Shown here: in pieces, positions 31,585 to 44,400 of the stretch
Numbering within the stretch: position 1 is the first letter of the stretch
Layout: each line of letters starts with the position of its first letter
From: Agapanthus africanus
Taxonomy: Eukaryota > Streptophyta > Magnoliopsida > Asparagales > Amaryllidaceae
Direction: 5' to 3'
NCBI GenBank assembly: GCA_030015575.1
Contig: JASDDO010000024.1
Span: forward strand, 44,850,114-44,914,113
Length of the DNA stretch: 64,000 nucleotides
Notes under the pieces: generated by a model
The model's input: the letters and a program-made list of their open reading frames with translations, nothing else
Databases searched by the model: none
Told to the model about the DNA's origin: nothing
Made by a program: the position numbers and the translations under genes

Positions 31585-34500
31585 TTGCTCCATGCAGAAA
31601 AGGAGATAACATCGTTGGCCTCCAGCTGCACTAACTGCAACAGCAACTCTCGCTCCGCCCCGACTGGAGGAGTGACTTACGGGCCCCAAGCGGCCTACAT
31701 CTTTGCAATGCCAGTGGAACAGGTGACTCAGGCCACCACTAGACTGTTCTTTAGGACCATGATCCAGCCATCAAGCTTCAGCGTCCCGATGCTACCACAG
31801 GAAGCTCCAAAGAAGTCGGTCATTGATCGACTTGCAACCACCACGGCCCCTCTCAACGGGTCGTCCAAGTCTGCCACCTCAGTCTTTGACAGACTGAGCC
31901 AAAGCTCCAATAGGCCTGCAAAGAGGCTCGCGATACCTGAAGGGGTTATCCCGAAGCGGATAGCCATTCCAGTTCCGGCAGATAAATTCGTCGAAGGGGC
32001 TTCTCCTAGTAAAGGATCGGTCTTTACAAGACTGGTCGTTCCAACTCCTGCTTCCGGCGAAGTCATCAAGACTGCTTCCCCTACCAAAAGATCGACCTTC
32101 GAAAGATTGACCGTCCCCTCTCAACGGACGTCGATCTTCAATAGGCTGGCACCAGCAGTAGTCCTTCATCAGAGCAGGGGGCATGATGAAGTCACTTCTA
32201 CAACTGAGGCAATCCCGTCTACAAGACATGCTCGACGTCGCCACTGGCGCCGGGTGAGAAGAGCTAGAGGCAGTTCCCCCTCTGGACTTACTCCACCAGC
32301 TCCAATGGTAGTAATCGACGCTGCTGTTCCAACTGGGAACAGCTTTGATCCGCTCAGAAGGGTGCGAAAGAACTCTCCAACTGCTGTACTGAAGAAGTCG
32401 CCTCTGCCTGCTGAAAACATGACACAGGTGAAGCCGGAGCAGCCCCCTCAGCGGCTGTCCTCCAAAATCCATAGGGTCTTGCGGAAAGTCCAAGACTCTG
32501 TAATTGACAAAAATTACTCTCGTCGACTAGAGAAAAAGAAGGCTCGGCAGGAGAAGGACCACCCCGCCGTCATACCACGGAAGGTATCGTCCACATGGGT
32601 GCCTGCTGCAACGGCCCCCTCAACTTCGACCTCCCATAAGAGGAGAAGGACGGAGAAGATCCCCATGCTTGTGGTAAATTTCAAAGGCAGTGGACCCAAA
32701 CGCCCTAAGTCTAGGGGCATGGTAGTACACACGGTGTACATGGCTTCCGGGAAAGAGAAAAGCCGTACTTCCACGGGTCATCGACTACTCACACGGTCTG
32801 CGACAAAAGCTCAGGAGCAACAACAAAATCTCCAAGAGATGCTAATGAATCCATGGGTCATCGACTACTCACAGGGTCTGTGACAAAAGCTCAGGAGCAA
32901 CAACAAAAGCTCCAAGAGATGCTAATGAAGATGTTAGCACTCACTGGGAAAAAAGAAAGCCCGGAAGCATCGTCTGAACAGCGCTGGGAGCAGGAGACCG
33001 ACACCGAGTTCCTGCAAAGGGTGATAGAAAGAAAGAATAAAGAGGCTGCAGAACAGGCTGCTAATACAAAACAGATGGCTCTTCTGTTCCAAGGCATGGT
33101 TGGGATGATGATCCAGCCGGAATCTCCAGTCGAAGACCCTCCGATAATCATCGAAGATGACAGAGGGGAAACGTCCAATCCTCCACCGGCTTTCTCGACA
33201 ACCAAGGAAGAAATGATCTCCAAGGCTGCCCTTGACGACTACATAGCTCAACAAATACGAGCTCATCAGGTAAGTGAAGCGGCTGGTCAAGTCGTCAGAA
33301 CTGGGCGATCTTATCCAGGCTGGTACGATCAAATCAAGTACCCGCCAGGATATACGATCCCTAAGTTCTATGTGTATAAGGGGACAGAAAATCCACACCA
33401 GCACGTCGCTCAGTTCAGAGCTCTATGCGGCAATTCTGTAGGAGACAACAAATTGTTGCTTCGCCAATTCGTCGGCAGTTTGGCAGAGATGGCATTTGAA
33501 TGGTACTCAGAGCTCCCGAATGACTCCATCAAAACATTTACAGAAATAGAGCTACTGTTCATGCAGCGTTTTGCATGCGCAGGCGACCGCACCGTGATCA
33601 CCGCATTAATCAACGCCAGGGTGAAGCCGGGAGAGACCTGGGTTCAATACGCAATTCGATGACGGAACTTATGGTCAAAATGCGAACAGCGCCATGGGCA
33701 TGTTCGTAGGGACCCTTGATCCTCAGGCGACTATATCCCAATTTATGATGTTCTTCAGGCCGACCACCTTCCAGGCCATGATCGACAAGTTGGCCCAACT
33801 GGACCAGATGGGCCATAGGCCATCCTTCGTCAAAAAAAAAATCCCCGGAATGAAAAGGGGAAAGGGAAAGCGACCTTCATTGCCAATGCTCAACAACAAC
33901 CGAGTGACCCAAAACCGGTTGCTGGCCAAAGCAACCAACCATGATCCCTCGAAGAGAAGTTGAGACGTCCTTACTCGTTTCCCCAAGATAAGACGAGGAG
34001 ACTGTTCGAACTTGCAGTATGCAACAGGCTCATCACTCTGCCGGATCTGAGACGCCCACTGCAGCTTGGTGACATCAACAGTCCCAACTACCGCCCCTAC
34101 CATAGATTAATGGGCCATCCAATCGAAGATTGCTATGTCTTTAAAAAATAGGATGAGGACCGATACCAACAAGGCAAGTTCGCGCTATCTGAAAAATGGA
34201 AGGTAAACCCGCTACAGCAGCACGCTCCTGAAAAGGTGGATACGCCGGGGGCATCGTGCTCATTTGTAGAGGAAGCTCCATGGGAAGTTGTCCTTTCGAC
34301 TAAAAATAAAAGAATGTTGAAGGATCTTCAAGTATGCCCGGCAATTAGGTGGAAAAGCCCGCTGGAGCCCGAGATCATTGACGGGATGCTAAAACCGCGA
34401 CCAACACCGAAAGTTGGTAGCGATGGGTAAAACTCCCAGGTCGGGTCTTCAAAGTCTTCGAAGAAAAAAAAGAAGACCAAGAAGCCCGTGCAGCTCGACG

Positions 34501-36290
34501 ACAATCGTACGGATCTACAAAATTACATCGACGCACTGAAGGAATACAACCAAAAGGCGCGGACCCCAGTCACACTTGAAGAGTTCCTTAAGCATATTCT
34601 TGAGAACAGAGACAGTGACATTGATGAAGGAAACGGCTCGTCAAAAGAACCCGAGGATGATTTAGCGAGTTGCCACATGATCTCTCACCTGTCGTTAAAA
34701 GACGAAAAAGCTCTCTTGGCATCAGAAAGCAACGCAGAGGAACTAGGGGCAGGACCGGCGTCAAAATCCCTGGAACCGTCAGACGACCTGATCGATAAAC
34801 TGCTGAACGAAGCCCTTCAAAAGAGCAAAGCTGACCGAGAGCGTGCAATGAACATATACGAAAAGGTCAAGTGTCGGCATCAGGACGAAGAAGCTGCGGC
34901 TAGGAAGAGTCACACGGTACTCCAACCAGGTCGAAGCACACCCGAAGTAGACAAAAGAAAGTTTAAGATGGGGAAACGGTTCGCTAAAGCCCTGTCAATG
35001 GGGATGAAGCTGTCACCTGTCGAAGGAAATGCTCCCAGGAGTACACGCCTCGATGAAGCGGATGTACACCCAAACTACTGTTTATACCATCGGAGGATCA
35101 CACACCCCACTAAAGAGTGCAGTGCCTTCAAGAAGAGGTGGCAGGGATACGTGGCCCACTGACAACATTTCAAGAGGATGAAGCGTGAAGCTCGTCGACA
35201 GCGAAAAAATGTGACAGATGAGCGTGGAAAAATGACTAGCAGCTGTTATATGGTTAATACCAGTTTAACAAATAGGAAAGCCCAAGTTCTCACATTCGGG
35301 AGCAATTCTGAGAAAGAAATAACCAACGGACCTCTCTTCAAGGAAGAAGAAGAGGTGAAGAACTGTGAGAACATTCAGCTGCATAACCGTACGTTGCCTG
35401 AAAAGAACCTCAGGCCTACAAACAAAAGTTCGAGCAAAAGAGACAAGGGGAAGGAAAAAATCCCTGAGGAAATTGCCCTCGATGATGGAGTCGTCAAGGA
35501 GCTTACAGCTAAATACCCGCCTAAGAAAAACAAGGTGGATTACAATGTCCTGGCACACCTGAGGAAGATACCCTCGCAATTAAGTATACTGGATGCTCTC
35601 TTCCTGTCTAAAGAAGCACAAGATTCTCTAATCAAAGTACTACATGAGCCTGATCAGTTCCAAGCTTTCTTTGCGGAAGAAAAGATGAAGGACGAGTTAG
35701 CGGAGGTCCATACAGCTGACATCATATTCGGCGATGAAGATCTCCTCCTTGGAACATGTGAGCACAACCATCCTCTATATGTCACCGAGTACTGCCATGA
35801 CATCAAGATAGGGAAGATTCTAGTCAACAACGGGTCGTCCGTCAACCTTCTCAACATGAAGGTACTGAAGGAGATCTTCATGAACGTTCAGCACCTAGCT
35901 CGGGACAAAATTACCATCTCTGGGTTCGACTCGCAATCATCACGGACGCTTGGGTCCGTAATACTGACGTTACGCTTTGGGATGCTCATCACTGACATTA
36001 AATTTCATGTCATTGACGCCAAGACTTGCTATAATGCTCTGCTCGACCGGCCGACCTTGGTTACACGGATACAACATCATCCCTTCTACACAACATCAGT
36101 GTATGAAGTAATTCAAAGACGGCCTCGAGTACATAGTAACAGGGGAGCTAAACCTATTCCATAAATGAAGTCCGAAAATATGAAGATGCCAAGTACTTCT
36201 TACCAGACTTCGAAGACACGGAAAGATGTCGTAAACCGGAGAATAAACAAAAAGACATCGCCACTATCCCAATCTTTGGGAGCGATACTA
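31585..36290 (+). pseudogene. Tat unit 3: gag and protease, truncated
   Basis: Diverged relative of unit 2 with the same order: Cys-rich N-terminus, five S-V-F-x-R-L-like motifs, basic H-A-R-R-R-H-W-R-R, gag core (33300-33700), zinc-like motifs (about 34088-34135 and 35075-35125), protease. Damage: an exact-length 80-bp tandem duplication (about 32776-32855 repeated to 32935) shifts the frame; stop TGA at 33661 with loss of adjacent codons; further stops near 34149, 34428 and 35161; frame loss after about 36045. The protease catalytic Asp is Asn (AAC, 35826-35828). Sequence ends at about 36290 against an unrelated LTR; reverse transcriptase onward is missing. Confidence 0.85.
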
Positions 36291-36292
36291 AT

Positions 36293-37778
36293 TGGTCGAT
36301 GTTTTTAGAGTTGTGTTGTAACCGCAATCAATAACGGTATCGCATGTAGCTAGACCGAGATGAATACGGGTCGTCCTCAGGGAAACGTTTAATCTTTTAA
36401 TCTTACTTTAGACGTATTGAAAAAAAAGGGAAGAATAAAGAATGGTGAAGAATGGTTGTAGATTCTAGATCCATGTCAAACACGGATACAGGATATAGAT
36501 CTAGATTAACTACGGATGTAGGTTTTATATTAGAAGAGGGCTTGTAGGGTTCGTTAAGATCCAGTAATCATGGATGATTAATTAAAGATTACTCATTTTA
36601 TTCTTTAATAGATTTAAAACTAGATCGACAGTGATGCATGTAGATTAGGGTTTCTGGAGGGAAAAGGGTTCCCACTCTTAACCCCTATCTTGACATGGAT
36701 CTTCGTTCATGTCTAGTCTTTACCAAAACAATTGTTAATCTAATCTCTAATCGTGGTCGTGAATATCAATGAATTGATAGCGCTCCCGATTAGGATGTTA
36801 ACTATTCTTTTGATAAAGTTTATAAAATTTATAGAACGTAAAAATAGTTTAAGGATCTTCATCATCCATTAATCTACCATAATCTTACGAACCCTAACAA
36901 GCGGAGAATTACTCGTGCATGTTGGGAAAAGAAAAGATAGAAATCATGAAGAAAATAAAATGCAATAGAATAAAACTACCTTTTTTAATCAACAAGATCA
37001 ATTACACTTTGTTCCTTTAGAAAATGATTACAAAACCCTAATTTACTTCTCGAACTCTTCTTAAGGAGGTAGATGAACTGTCGATGATCAACCTGGATTC
37101 TTGAGCCGTCATGGACATCGTGAACGCGTCGGTTTGATAAATTTTCTAAGAGGCTCTCGGTTCTATTTATAGTCACAGAAGTTGAAAACCCTAGATTCTA
37201 TAAGTTAGGGTTTGTTGAGACAATCCTGCGTAGAAAATCCCATATCCCAACTCCCCTAACAGGCCGTGGATCCGCTGCCAATAGTGGGTTTTGGCCGCGG
37301 TTTAGCCGCGCTTTGGTGGGATCTTTGGCTCAAATTTCTGGGGCTTCATCTTTCTGACATATGGTGATCTTTTGAATATATGGACTTTGAAAATCTTCTC
37401 CAAGACTCTGCCTGAATTGATTTCTTCGATTTTCTTGAATATTTCGGCAGATTTGTTCTCGCTAACTCGGATTTCCTTGATTTCATTCCTGGAATAATTT
37501 CTGCTCCATATCTCAATAAATAATGTTAGTAGAATTTATTTTTATTGAGATATTATCTTAACCATTTGACATAATATTATAGATTTTAAGAGAATTGGTC
37601 AAAGATATTTGATATGGTATGCATATTTAAATGGACTAAATATTACATAGATATTATATGCTTACATTTTCCTTCATAATGTTAATTATAATATATAAAC
37701 ATATGAAAATAGTATTTTTACAGATAAACCCTCATATGTGTCATATTTATAATAAAAACCTTTTATTATATAGAAATT
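36293..37778 (-). mobile_element. Athila-like LTR, minus orientation
   Basis: From 36293 (TGGTCGATG...) the plus strand matches the reverse complement of the terminal part of the Athila LTR at 47200-47311: TGTAGCTAG then TACGGGTCGTC then AGGGA, in the same order. A minus-strand TATA box (37164-37171) lies where expected. The outer end is not clear; it stops by 37778, where another LTR begins. It contains a paired GGCCGCGG-type palindrome (37262-37312) and a 12-bp-arm inverted repeat (about 37507-37551). No coding sequence. Either a solo LTR or a truncated end. Confidence 0.6.
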
Positions 37779-39985
37779 GTTAGTTATGTATTTGCCCTAG
37801 AGGCCATTGTTGTACATATGATGTATATTATAATGGATGCTTGGATGTATATAGAGAGGACTTTCTTGCTCGACATGATAGTATGCTATCTGATTTCACT
37901 TTGTCTTAACATGTTGACTTTTATTGGTTTACTGTCTTACTCTCACATGTTGATAAAGCCCTTAGGATATGTACTCGACTACTGGGACTATGATGCAGAT
38001 CATACTAGTGGGGCCAGGGTAGTCTATGAGTACATCCTATAACTGTTCCTAGTCGAGGGAGTATCGAGACAGGGCATCGATACTCCAGAGTAGACTAGCA
38101 TACATGCTTCTCGACCCATATGACGGGCGATGAGTGATCCCATATCCATTGGTGTTTGACATCAGAGAAGGTATACAGGTGCTCAGTGGAGACTGGGTAC
38201 ACTGAACAGACTCGCCGAGAAATCCTAGATGGTATTATCCATATCGTCAGATAGCAGTTCTCTGGTGACACTGATATAGGTTAGTCTGTAGACCCGAGAT
38301 CGTCATAGAGTCTTGTGTGATTCTTACTGTGCTTTGATTTCCACCTTACCACGTTCAAGAGGACGTGCAAAACGGTGGCTTTTGGGTACAGTCCCGAATC
38401 ACATGGAGGCAATGAGCGATAGGAGGGGTTTCGTCTCTCCCGGTATTTGGGGTTAATGTTGCGTTGTGTTCGATTGGCTATAACTGGAAGTCCCTGGCCA
38501 GGGCTGAAATGGAGATCTACTGGTAAGTGTTATCAGTAGTTTCTCGACCCGTTATGAGCCTCACATCGTCACGACTTATCGGTTACTGGGGTCTGACGTT
38601 TACCACCCCTAGACTAGATATGCGACATATCAGACGAAGAGACCGGACTGTACGGTAGTGTTACTGATTGGATTCACAGGAGTGTGTGCAGGTTTGCTTA
38701 TTGATCTTCCGATCGCTCAATACCTGGGTGGCTGTTACGTTTAGCTGACCGCTTGCAGCTTGTAGGTGTTTGATATGATCATCAGCTACTGCCGGCGTAT
38801 TGACGATTCTTTAGAGTCCTATATAGAGGTTTCCTGGCTCAGGAAAAACGGAGTAGGAGCACATATGTGATATGTGCGGGACCGAGATTAATACGATATG
38901 AGATACCGTATTCTATTCTCGCGATATGTGATATCGGCCGGGTATATGTGATATAGCCGGGATATCGGATCAAGTGTTGATTCGATAAGATGATACATAT
39001 TATATTAGTCGGTTATATGTAATATAGCCGGATTATCGGATCAAGAGTTAATTCGATAATTTAATGTAAAATTATATATGTGATATATTACATTACATTA
39101 ACTAATATAAGCTCACTTAAATGATTCTTTTTCTCACTTGATAATACATTGATATATATGTGATATATGTTAATTGTATTTTTTTCTTTTGTTATATTAT
39201 ATATTATATATGTGATATATAATATTGTAACATGTTGGGCTTACAATTGCAACTAGGGTTTTGAGATTAAACCATGCTAGGATTAATGTTTTGTTTTGGG
39301 TTAATTCTAAATTGTGTGAGATATTTGTCATGGTTGACAAAATCCACTCTTTAGATATTTTTCTTGATATTTATTAACCCAACCCTAACCCTACCTCATG
39401 GTTTATTCTCTATAATGGTTAAGCAAGCCATGCTTAACTCATGGTTGCTTTTCTAATCTCAACAATAATTCATTTTTATCACAACAAAAACTTCATCTTC
39501 TTCTTGCTCTTGAAAAATCTTGCTTGATTTTTCTTTTGTGATGAATGAATGTGAGAAATAGAAAACTAAAGAGAGCAAAATTCCTAATTCATCATCCTCA
39601 TCTATTCTAGCCACTTAGATTAGGGTGTTTACTTCAATAATACTTCATTAGTGAAGAAATAGCTTGGGTTTGTGTTTCCTCAAGGTAGATCGTCTTGGAT
39701 TTCGAAGACTTCAAGCAAGATGCATCATTCACCTCATGGAGCCTCTCGAGAGTCCAGGAACTTGATGATCGCAGCGAAGGGACCTCAACTTGGAGCTTAT
39801 GAAGCGAAGGAACGGATTACAAAGGTTGTAATCCCTAACTCTTAGAAGTAAAGTTGTTTACTTGTTGTTTATAACCCTAATTCTCTAGTTAAGATCCTTG
39901 CTTAGGTTGTTTGGCACTTGAAAATTTTAAATCCGGTATGTTTGATACCTTGTAGAACCTTGTTCTAGTGCCTAAGAACCTTACA
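37779..39985 (+). mobile_element. LTR of an unidentified element with initiator-Met primer site
   Basis: Begins TGTTAG and ends TTACA directly before a tRNA-iMet-type primer site. Length 2207 bp. The second LTR is not in the window. The 38859-39225 stretch carries a run of TGTGA-loop hairpins. The 74-codon frame at 37818-38042 has no recognisable domain. Copia or a large non-coding derivative (LARD) are both possible. Confidence 0.65.
38859..39225 (+). repeat. TGTGA-loop hairpin array with covarying arms
   Basis: 38859-38877: GCACATA / TGTGA / TATGTGC, perfect. 38892-38910: TACGATA / TGAGA / TACCGTA. 38922-38936: CGATA / TGTGA / TATCG. 38941-38957 and 39011-39029: GGTATA- and GGTTATA-type arms. 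About 39062-39096: outer arms TAATGTAA / TTACATTA. 39147-39170: another TGTGA unit. 39201-39225: ATATTATATA / TGTGA / TATATAATAT, perfect 10-bp arms. Interspersed are ATCGGATCAA/TTGATTCGAT-type hairpins at 38963-38985 and 39033-39059. Confidence 0.85.
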
Positions 39986-39986
39986 G

Positions 39987-39999
39987 TGGTATCAGAGCC
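39987..39999 (+). other. Initiator-Met tRNA primer binding site
   Basis: TGGTATCAGAGCC, the standard plant tRNA-iMet primer site, one base after the LTR end. Confidence 0.85.
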
Positions 40000-41435
40000 T
40001 AGCTAGAGCATTAAACATTGCGTAGGCGAAGTTAAAAGTCTGATTGAACCCCGAAAACCCAAATTATACCCCCTCTCTGGAAATTTTTCAAAAAGTTGGA
40101 TTTTTCCATGTTAAAAATATTCAGAAAATCATGCAGGGAATTCTATGGACACACCTGAAGAACGAAACCCTAACTCGTCTAAGTGACCGCAGATCCGCGG
40201 CTAAAATAAGGTTTTGGCGGCGGATCCGTGGCGCCACTTAAGAGGCTTGGGTCGGGCTCTTCAGCTGTAGGTCTGTAGGTGCTGTGGTATGTCTCTGGTT
40301 AATTTTAACAGTGCTCAAGTGTTGAGCTTTCTGGGAATTTTGGGAATTCGTTGTTTCGATCGAATTGTTTAACGTCGTCTAGCTTTCTGTAATGAGATAC
40401 AATAATTGGAATCTACAAATTTGTTTGTTGCGTGTAAATCTAATATTTCGGTCTCGGGGGTAATCGGAAATCTTGTTGAATTATCTGATTTATTTTGAAA
40501 AGTTTTTTCATGGGTGACACCTAAATGCGAGCTTTACATTGTTAGGCATGAAATCTTGGATATGTGATGTCCCAGGTTTGTGTTGTCTAAGGGCAGTTAC
40601 GAATCCAAATGGTGTAGTTTTACATTTTCTTTTCTGAGACCATAAGTATAATATGTGGTGTATCGCCGGTTTCATTGCTATAGATCAACGACAATTGGGA
40701 TACGCATATTTACTTACGTTAATGACATGTGATGTTATGTGTTGCTGTGATATGTTATATTGGATCGTCGTGTTTTGAATAGCCGGGGATTTTATGTGAG
40801 ATGAGAGTTTTTATTTTCATTTATGTAAAATTCAATTGTATGTAATATTCTTTTATTGGGACACTTCCGGGTTGAGGATGATGTCACCATTGTATATTAT
40901 TTACTTTTCCGCATTAGGATAGACCCAAGGAGGAGAGCACAAGTAACCGGGTTCTAGGTCCAGTGGGAGGCCATCTCGAGGAGTCGAGACCGGATCTCCT
41001 AACCCTAGAATTGGTAAGGTTGCTTTCCGCTCTCGTAGAGGTCGAGGGATGTGGGTTTGTCTATTCATCGCGACCGTGGAATCCGTTTTTTATACAGGCT
41101 CAAAATAAAACACGGACCTCCTAGTATATCCAATATTTCATATGTTGTCTTCTGCTGCTGATATTATGTGATGTGATCATATTATATGCGTGAGACGAAT
41201 GCTTTATTATTGTATATATGATATATAATAAAATTTGCTTATGTTTTGCACCCGCGCTAGTCCCGCCCTGGTATGCTGTTAATAAAGTAACCTAACGGTG
41301 CATAATGGGACACTGTGGCGAATGCGGATGGGATAAGCGTACGTTGTATTTTCGTTTTTTCTGTGCTGCTTAGGAAGCTTAAATTATGGGATTCATTAAT
41401 AAGATTAATGAAAGAAAAGAAACCTAAAATATATT
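40000..41435 (+). mobile_element. Non-coding internal start of the iMet-primed element
   Basis: About 1.4 kb with no recognisable gag or pol; the short frame at 40044-40241 has no domain. It contains a paired GC palindrome (about 40172-40236). It ends where the inverted Tat LTR starts (41436), suggesting that the Tat element inserted here and that the rest of this element lies beyond the window. Confidence 0.5.
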
Positions 41436-44400
41436 TGTTCCCCTCCGAAAGACGCGGCAAGAGACGCGGTGAGCGTCTTGCCTGAATTTCGGGGCAGATG
41501 CTAATTGGTGCTATCCGTCCACCTCTCCGAAGATGCCAAGTTGATTTATGGCACCATGTATCGAAGGTTTAAACGGATGCGACCGATATAGAAGACTTCG
41601 TCAGATTCCCCCTCGTTTGAGGGGTTTTTGATTGTGAGGACGCTCTTCCTTGCAGGCGCAAGCCCCTACAGTTAATTACGCTACCGCATCGTGGTAACAA
41701 CTTTCTCCTTCTCCATATGGTCACTTCGCGTCGTGGGTGTTTGTTTTGTGTTTGGTTGCCCGTAGATTGTATACGGAGACTAATTTATGTTGTCGCCCGT
41801 AGGGCGTGGATTAGTCTAAATCCGTATCTTCTTAGATTTGGGTTTGGGGGTTAGGTTTAAGGATACGTCAACCTTATTTGAGACTAAGATCAACTTAAAC
41901 GTTTATTAAGAATACGTTAGTCTAATTTTAGACTAAGATCAACTTAACGGGATCGTTTAGATCCAACAAGAGAGCAATTGGGCTCTATTGTTTAGTTTAG
42001 TGACATTGCGGTCGATTAGTTAAAGGACATTATGGTCCAATGTTAGTTTAAAGACATCGCAGTCGAGGTTAAGGACATCATAGTCTATGGGTTTAAGGAC
42101 CCCACAGTCCAATGTTAGTTTAAAGACATCACGGTCGAGGTTAAGGACATCATAGTCCGTGAGTTTAAGGACCCCACAGTCCAATGTTAGTTTAAAAACA
42201 TCGCGGTCGAGGTTAAGAACATCATAGTCCATGAGTTTAAGGACCTCACAGTCCAATGTTAGTTTAAAGACATCGCGGTCGAGGTTAAGGACCTCATAGT
42301 CCATGGGTTTAAAGCCCCACGGTCCATGAAATGTGTGGTTGTCGGGACCCGTCACCTCTTTGAAGATGTTGAGGAATTACAACGACAAATATCAAAGGAG
42401 TGAAGAGATGTACCCTTGAACCAAGGTGGATTAAGTGATCTATAGTCCAATTTGGAACTAAGATCAATTAATTATATTATGAGCACATTGGCTCAGTTGA
42501 GTTTGAATTGAGGACTTATGGACAACTTGGGATAAGTCCAATTGGATTTAAAATGTTGGCCCTTTGTTGGACCATTAGACATTTGTCTAGGTTCAGGCCC
42601 ACATTATTTAGCAATACTAAACAAGTGTTTGAGGGCTCTGATAATATTTCTATCTTTGATTGAGCAGTGAACATTATAGCTCTGAATTTTACTCGATTTT
42701 GAGATTCAGTTGAAGAGAAGACTTTTGCCTCTGGAGAATTAGCCAATTTGGCTAAAAGTAGTGTTAAACACTAGAGAACAACAGTGTTAAACACTGGAGA
42801 TAGAACCATCAAATTAGTGTTAAACACTAAAAGACAATCAGTGTTAAACACTAGAAATATAATCCTCAATTTAGTATTAAACACTGGAAAACAATCAGTG
42901 TTAAACACTGGAAATAAGTCCTTTAAGTTAGTGTTTAAACACTAAATAGGAATGGGTCACGTGGGGCCACGTGAGGGCACCCAAAGGTGGGGCCAGATCC
43001 CCTTTTACTTCGCCCTGCAAATAAGTGTTAAACACTTTTTACTTTTATTTTGAGTATCACGTGTTGGCACGTGATGGACATCTGTGCGCTGATCACTAAA
43101 GCATTTGCTAAGGGGTCACGTGGTAACATGTGAGAGCGCCCAAAGCTTAGATTTCCTTTGCATTTTCTTTCTGTGATTTGGAAGTCACGTGGGAGCACGT
43201 AAGGCGTTGCCTTAGAGCTTTTTCTTTCCCATTTTTTAGGATCTTTTCAGGGGTCACGTGGGGACACGTGACCTTAATTCTTTGCATGTATGAAGATCTT
43301 TTAAATCTTCTTATCTTTAAGAATTAAATTCTCTGTAGGGTTAAACCCTAATTATGATTTTGGAGGAATTAAATTTCTATTGTGAAAGAATTAAATTCTT
43401 ATATAGGGTTAAACCCTAATCTCTTTTAGGAGGAATTAAATTCCTGTAAATTTGAGAGAATTAAATTCTCAATTAGGGTTAAACCCTAGTTCTGTCCATC
43501 CTGAAGGAATTAAATTCCTATAATTTTAGGAGAATTAAATTCTCATATAGGGTTAAACCCTAGTTTTACCTTGAAGGAATTGAATTCCTGTAAATTTGGG
43601 AGAATTAAATTCTCTAAACTCAATTCTCCCCCTAAGTCTTAGAACTGCATGGCAAAATCTCAACCCGATGAGAATTAAATTCTCAACCTATGGGAAGATT
43701 TGCTTCTGCAGATCTTCAACCAGAGGAAGAACTAAGTTCTTTTTGCAAAAGAGTTAAACTCTTAGATTTAATAATTAAATTCTCTTTTTGAAGTTTGATC
43801 TTTTTCCCTTTTCTCACCTAGGGTTTCTTTTTTGAGAATTTAATTCTCCTTTCTTTTCTATCTGCTATTTGCTTTTTATTTAGAAAATCTCCAGATCCCA
43901 AAATTCTATCTCTCTCATCTCTTCTTGGCTCCTATTTATAAGAGAAGGAAAAGAATCAATTTGTTTAGTAAATCTTTCATTGAAAGATTTTGTTTATTTT
44001 CATAATTAATATGATCCTTTAGATCACTCAGTGAATTTTATTCCCATTGAATTTTCAATCCAAAGATATTTTGTTTGTTATTTTCGGTGAGATTTAGGGA
44101 AATCTTTCCTTGTCTAAGATTTTTCCATAAATTGGTGATTTAATCACTCTTGGATTTTTAATCCAACGGTTCCCCATAACCCTTTTCCCTTTGGAAAGAT
44201 TTAGAGAAATTTAGAATTTAATTCTATTAAGTTATAAGGCTTTCAAAGCCTGTCACGTGACCCTTGGTCACGTGTGAGCACGTGACCCCCAATTGGGGTC
44301 TTTTATCAGCCGCTTGTTTATACTTTTTCTTGACAGAATTTAATTCTGTAAAGACATCACGTGTCAACACGTGACCTTTGGTCACGTGTGGACACGTGAT

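Noticed and set aside
37818-38042. 74-codon frame in the iMet-primed LTR
   Set aside because: Lies wholly within an LTR, no known domain, no support beyond being open.
39370-39400. Telomere-like CCCTAACCCTA
   Set aside because: Only about two imperfect units within LTR sequence; also short CCTAACCCTAA in Athila LTR.
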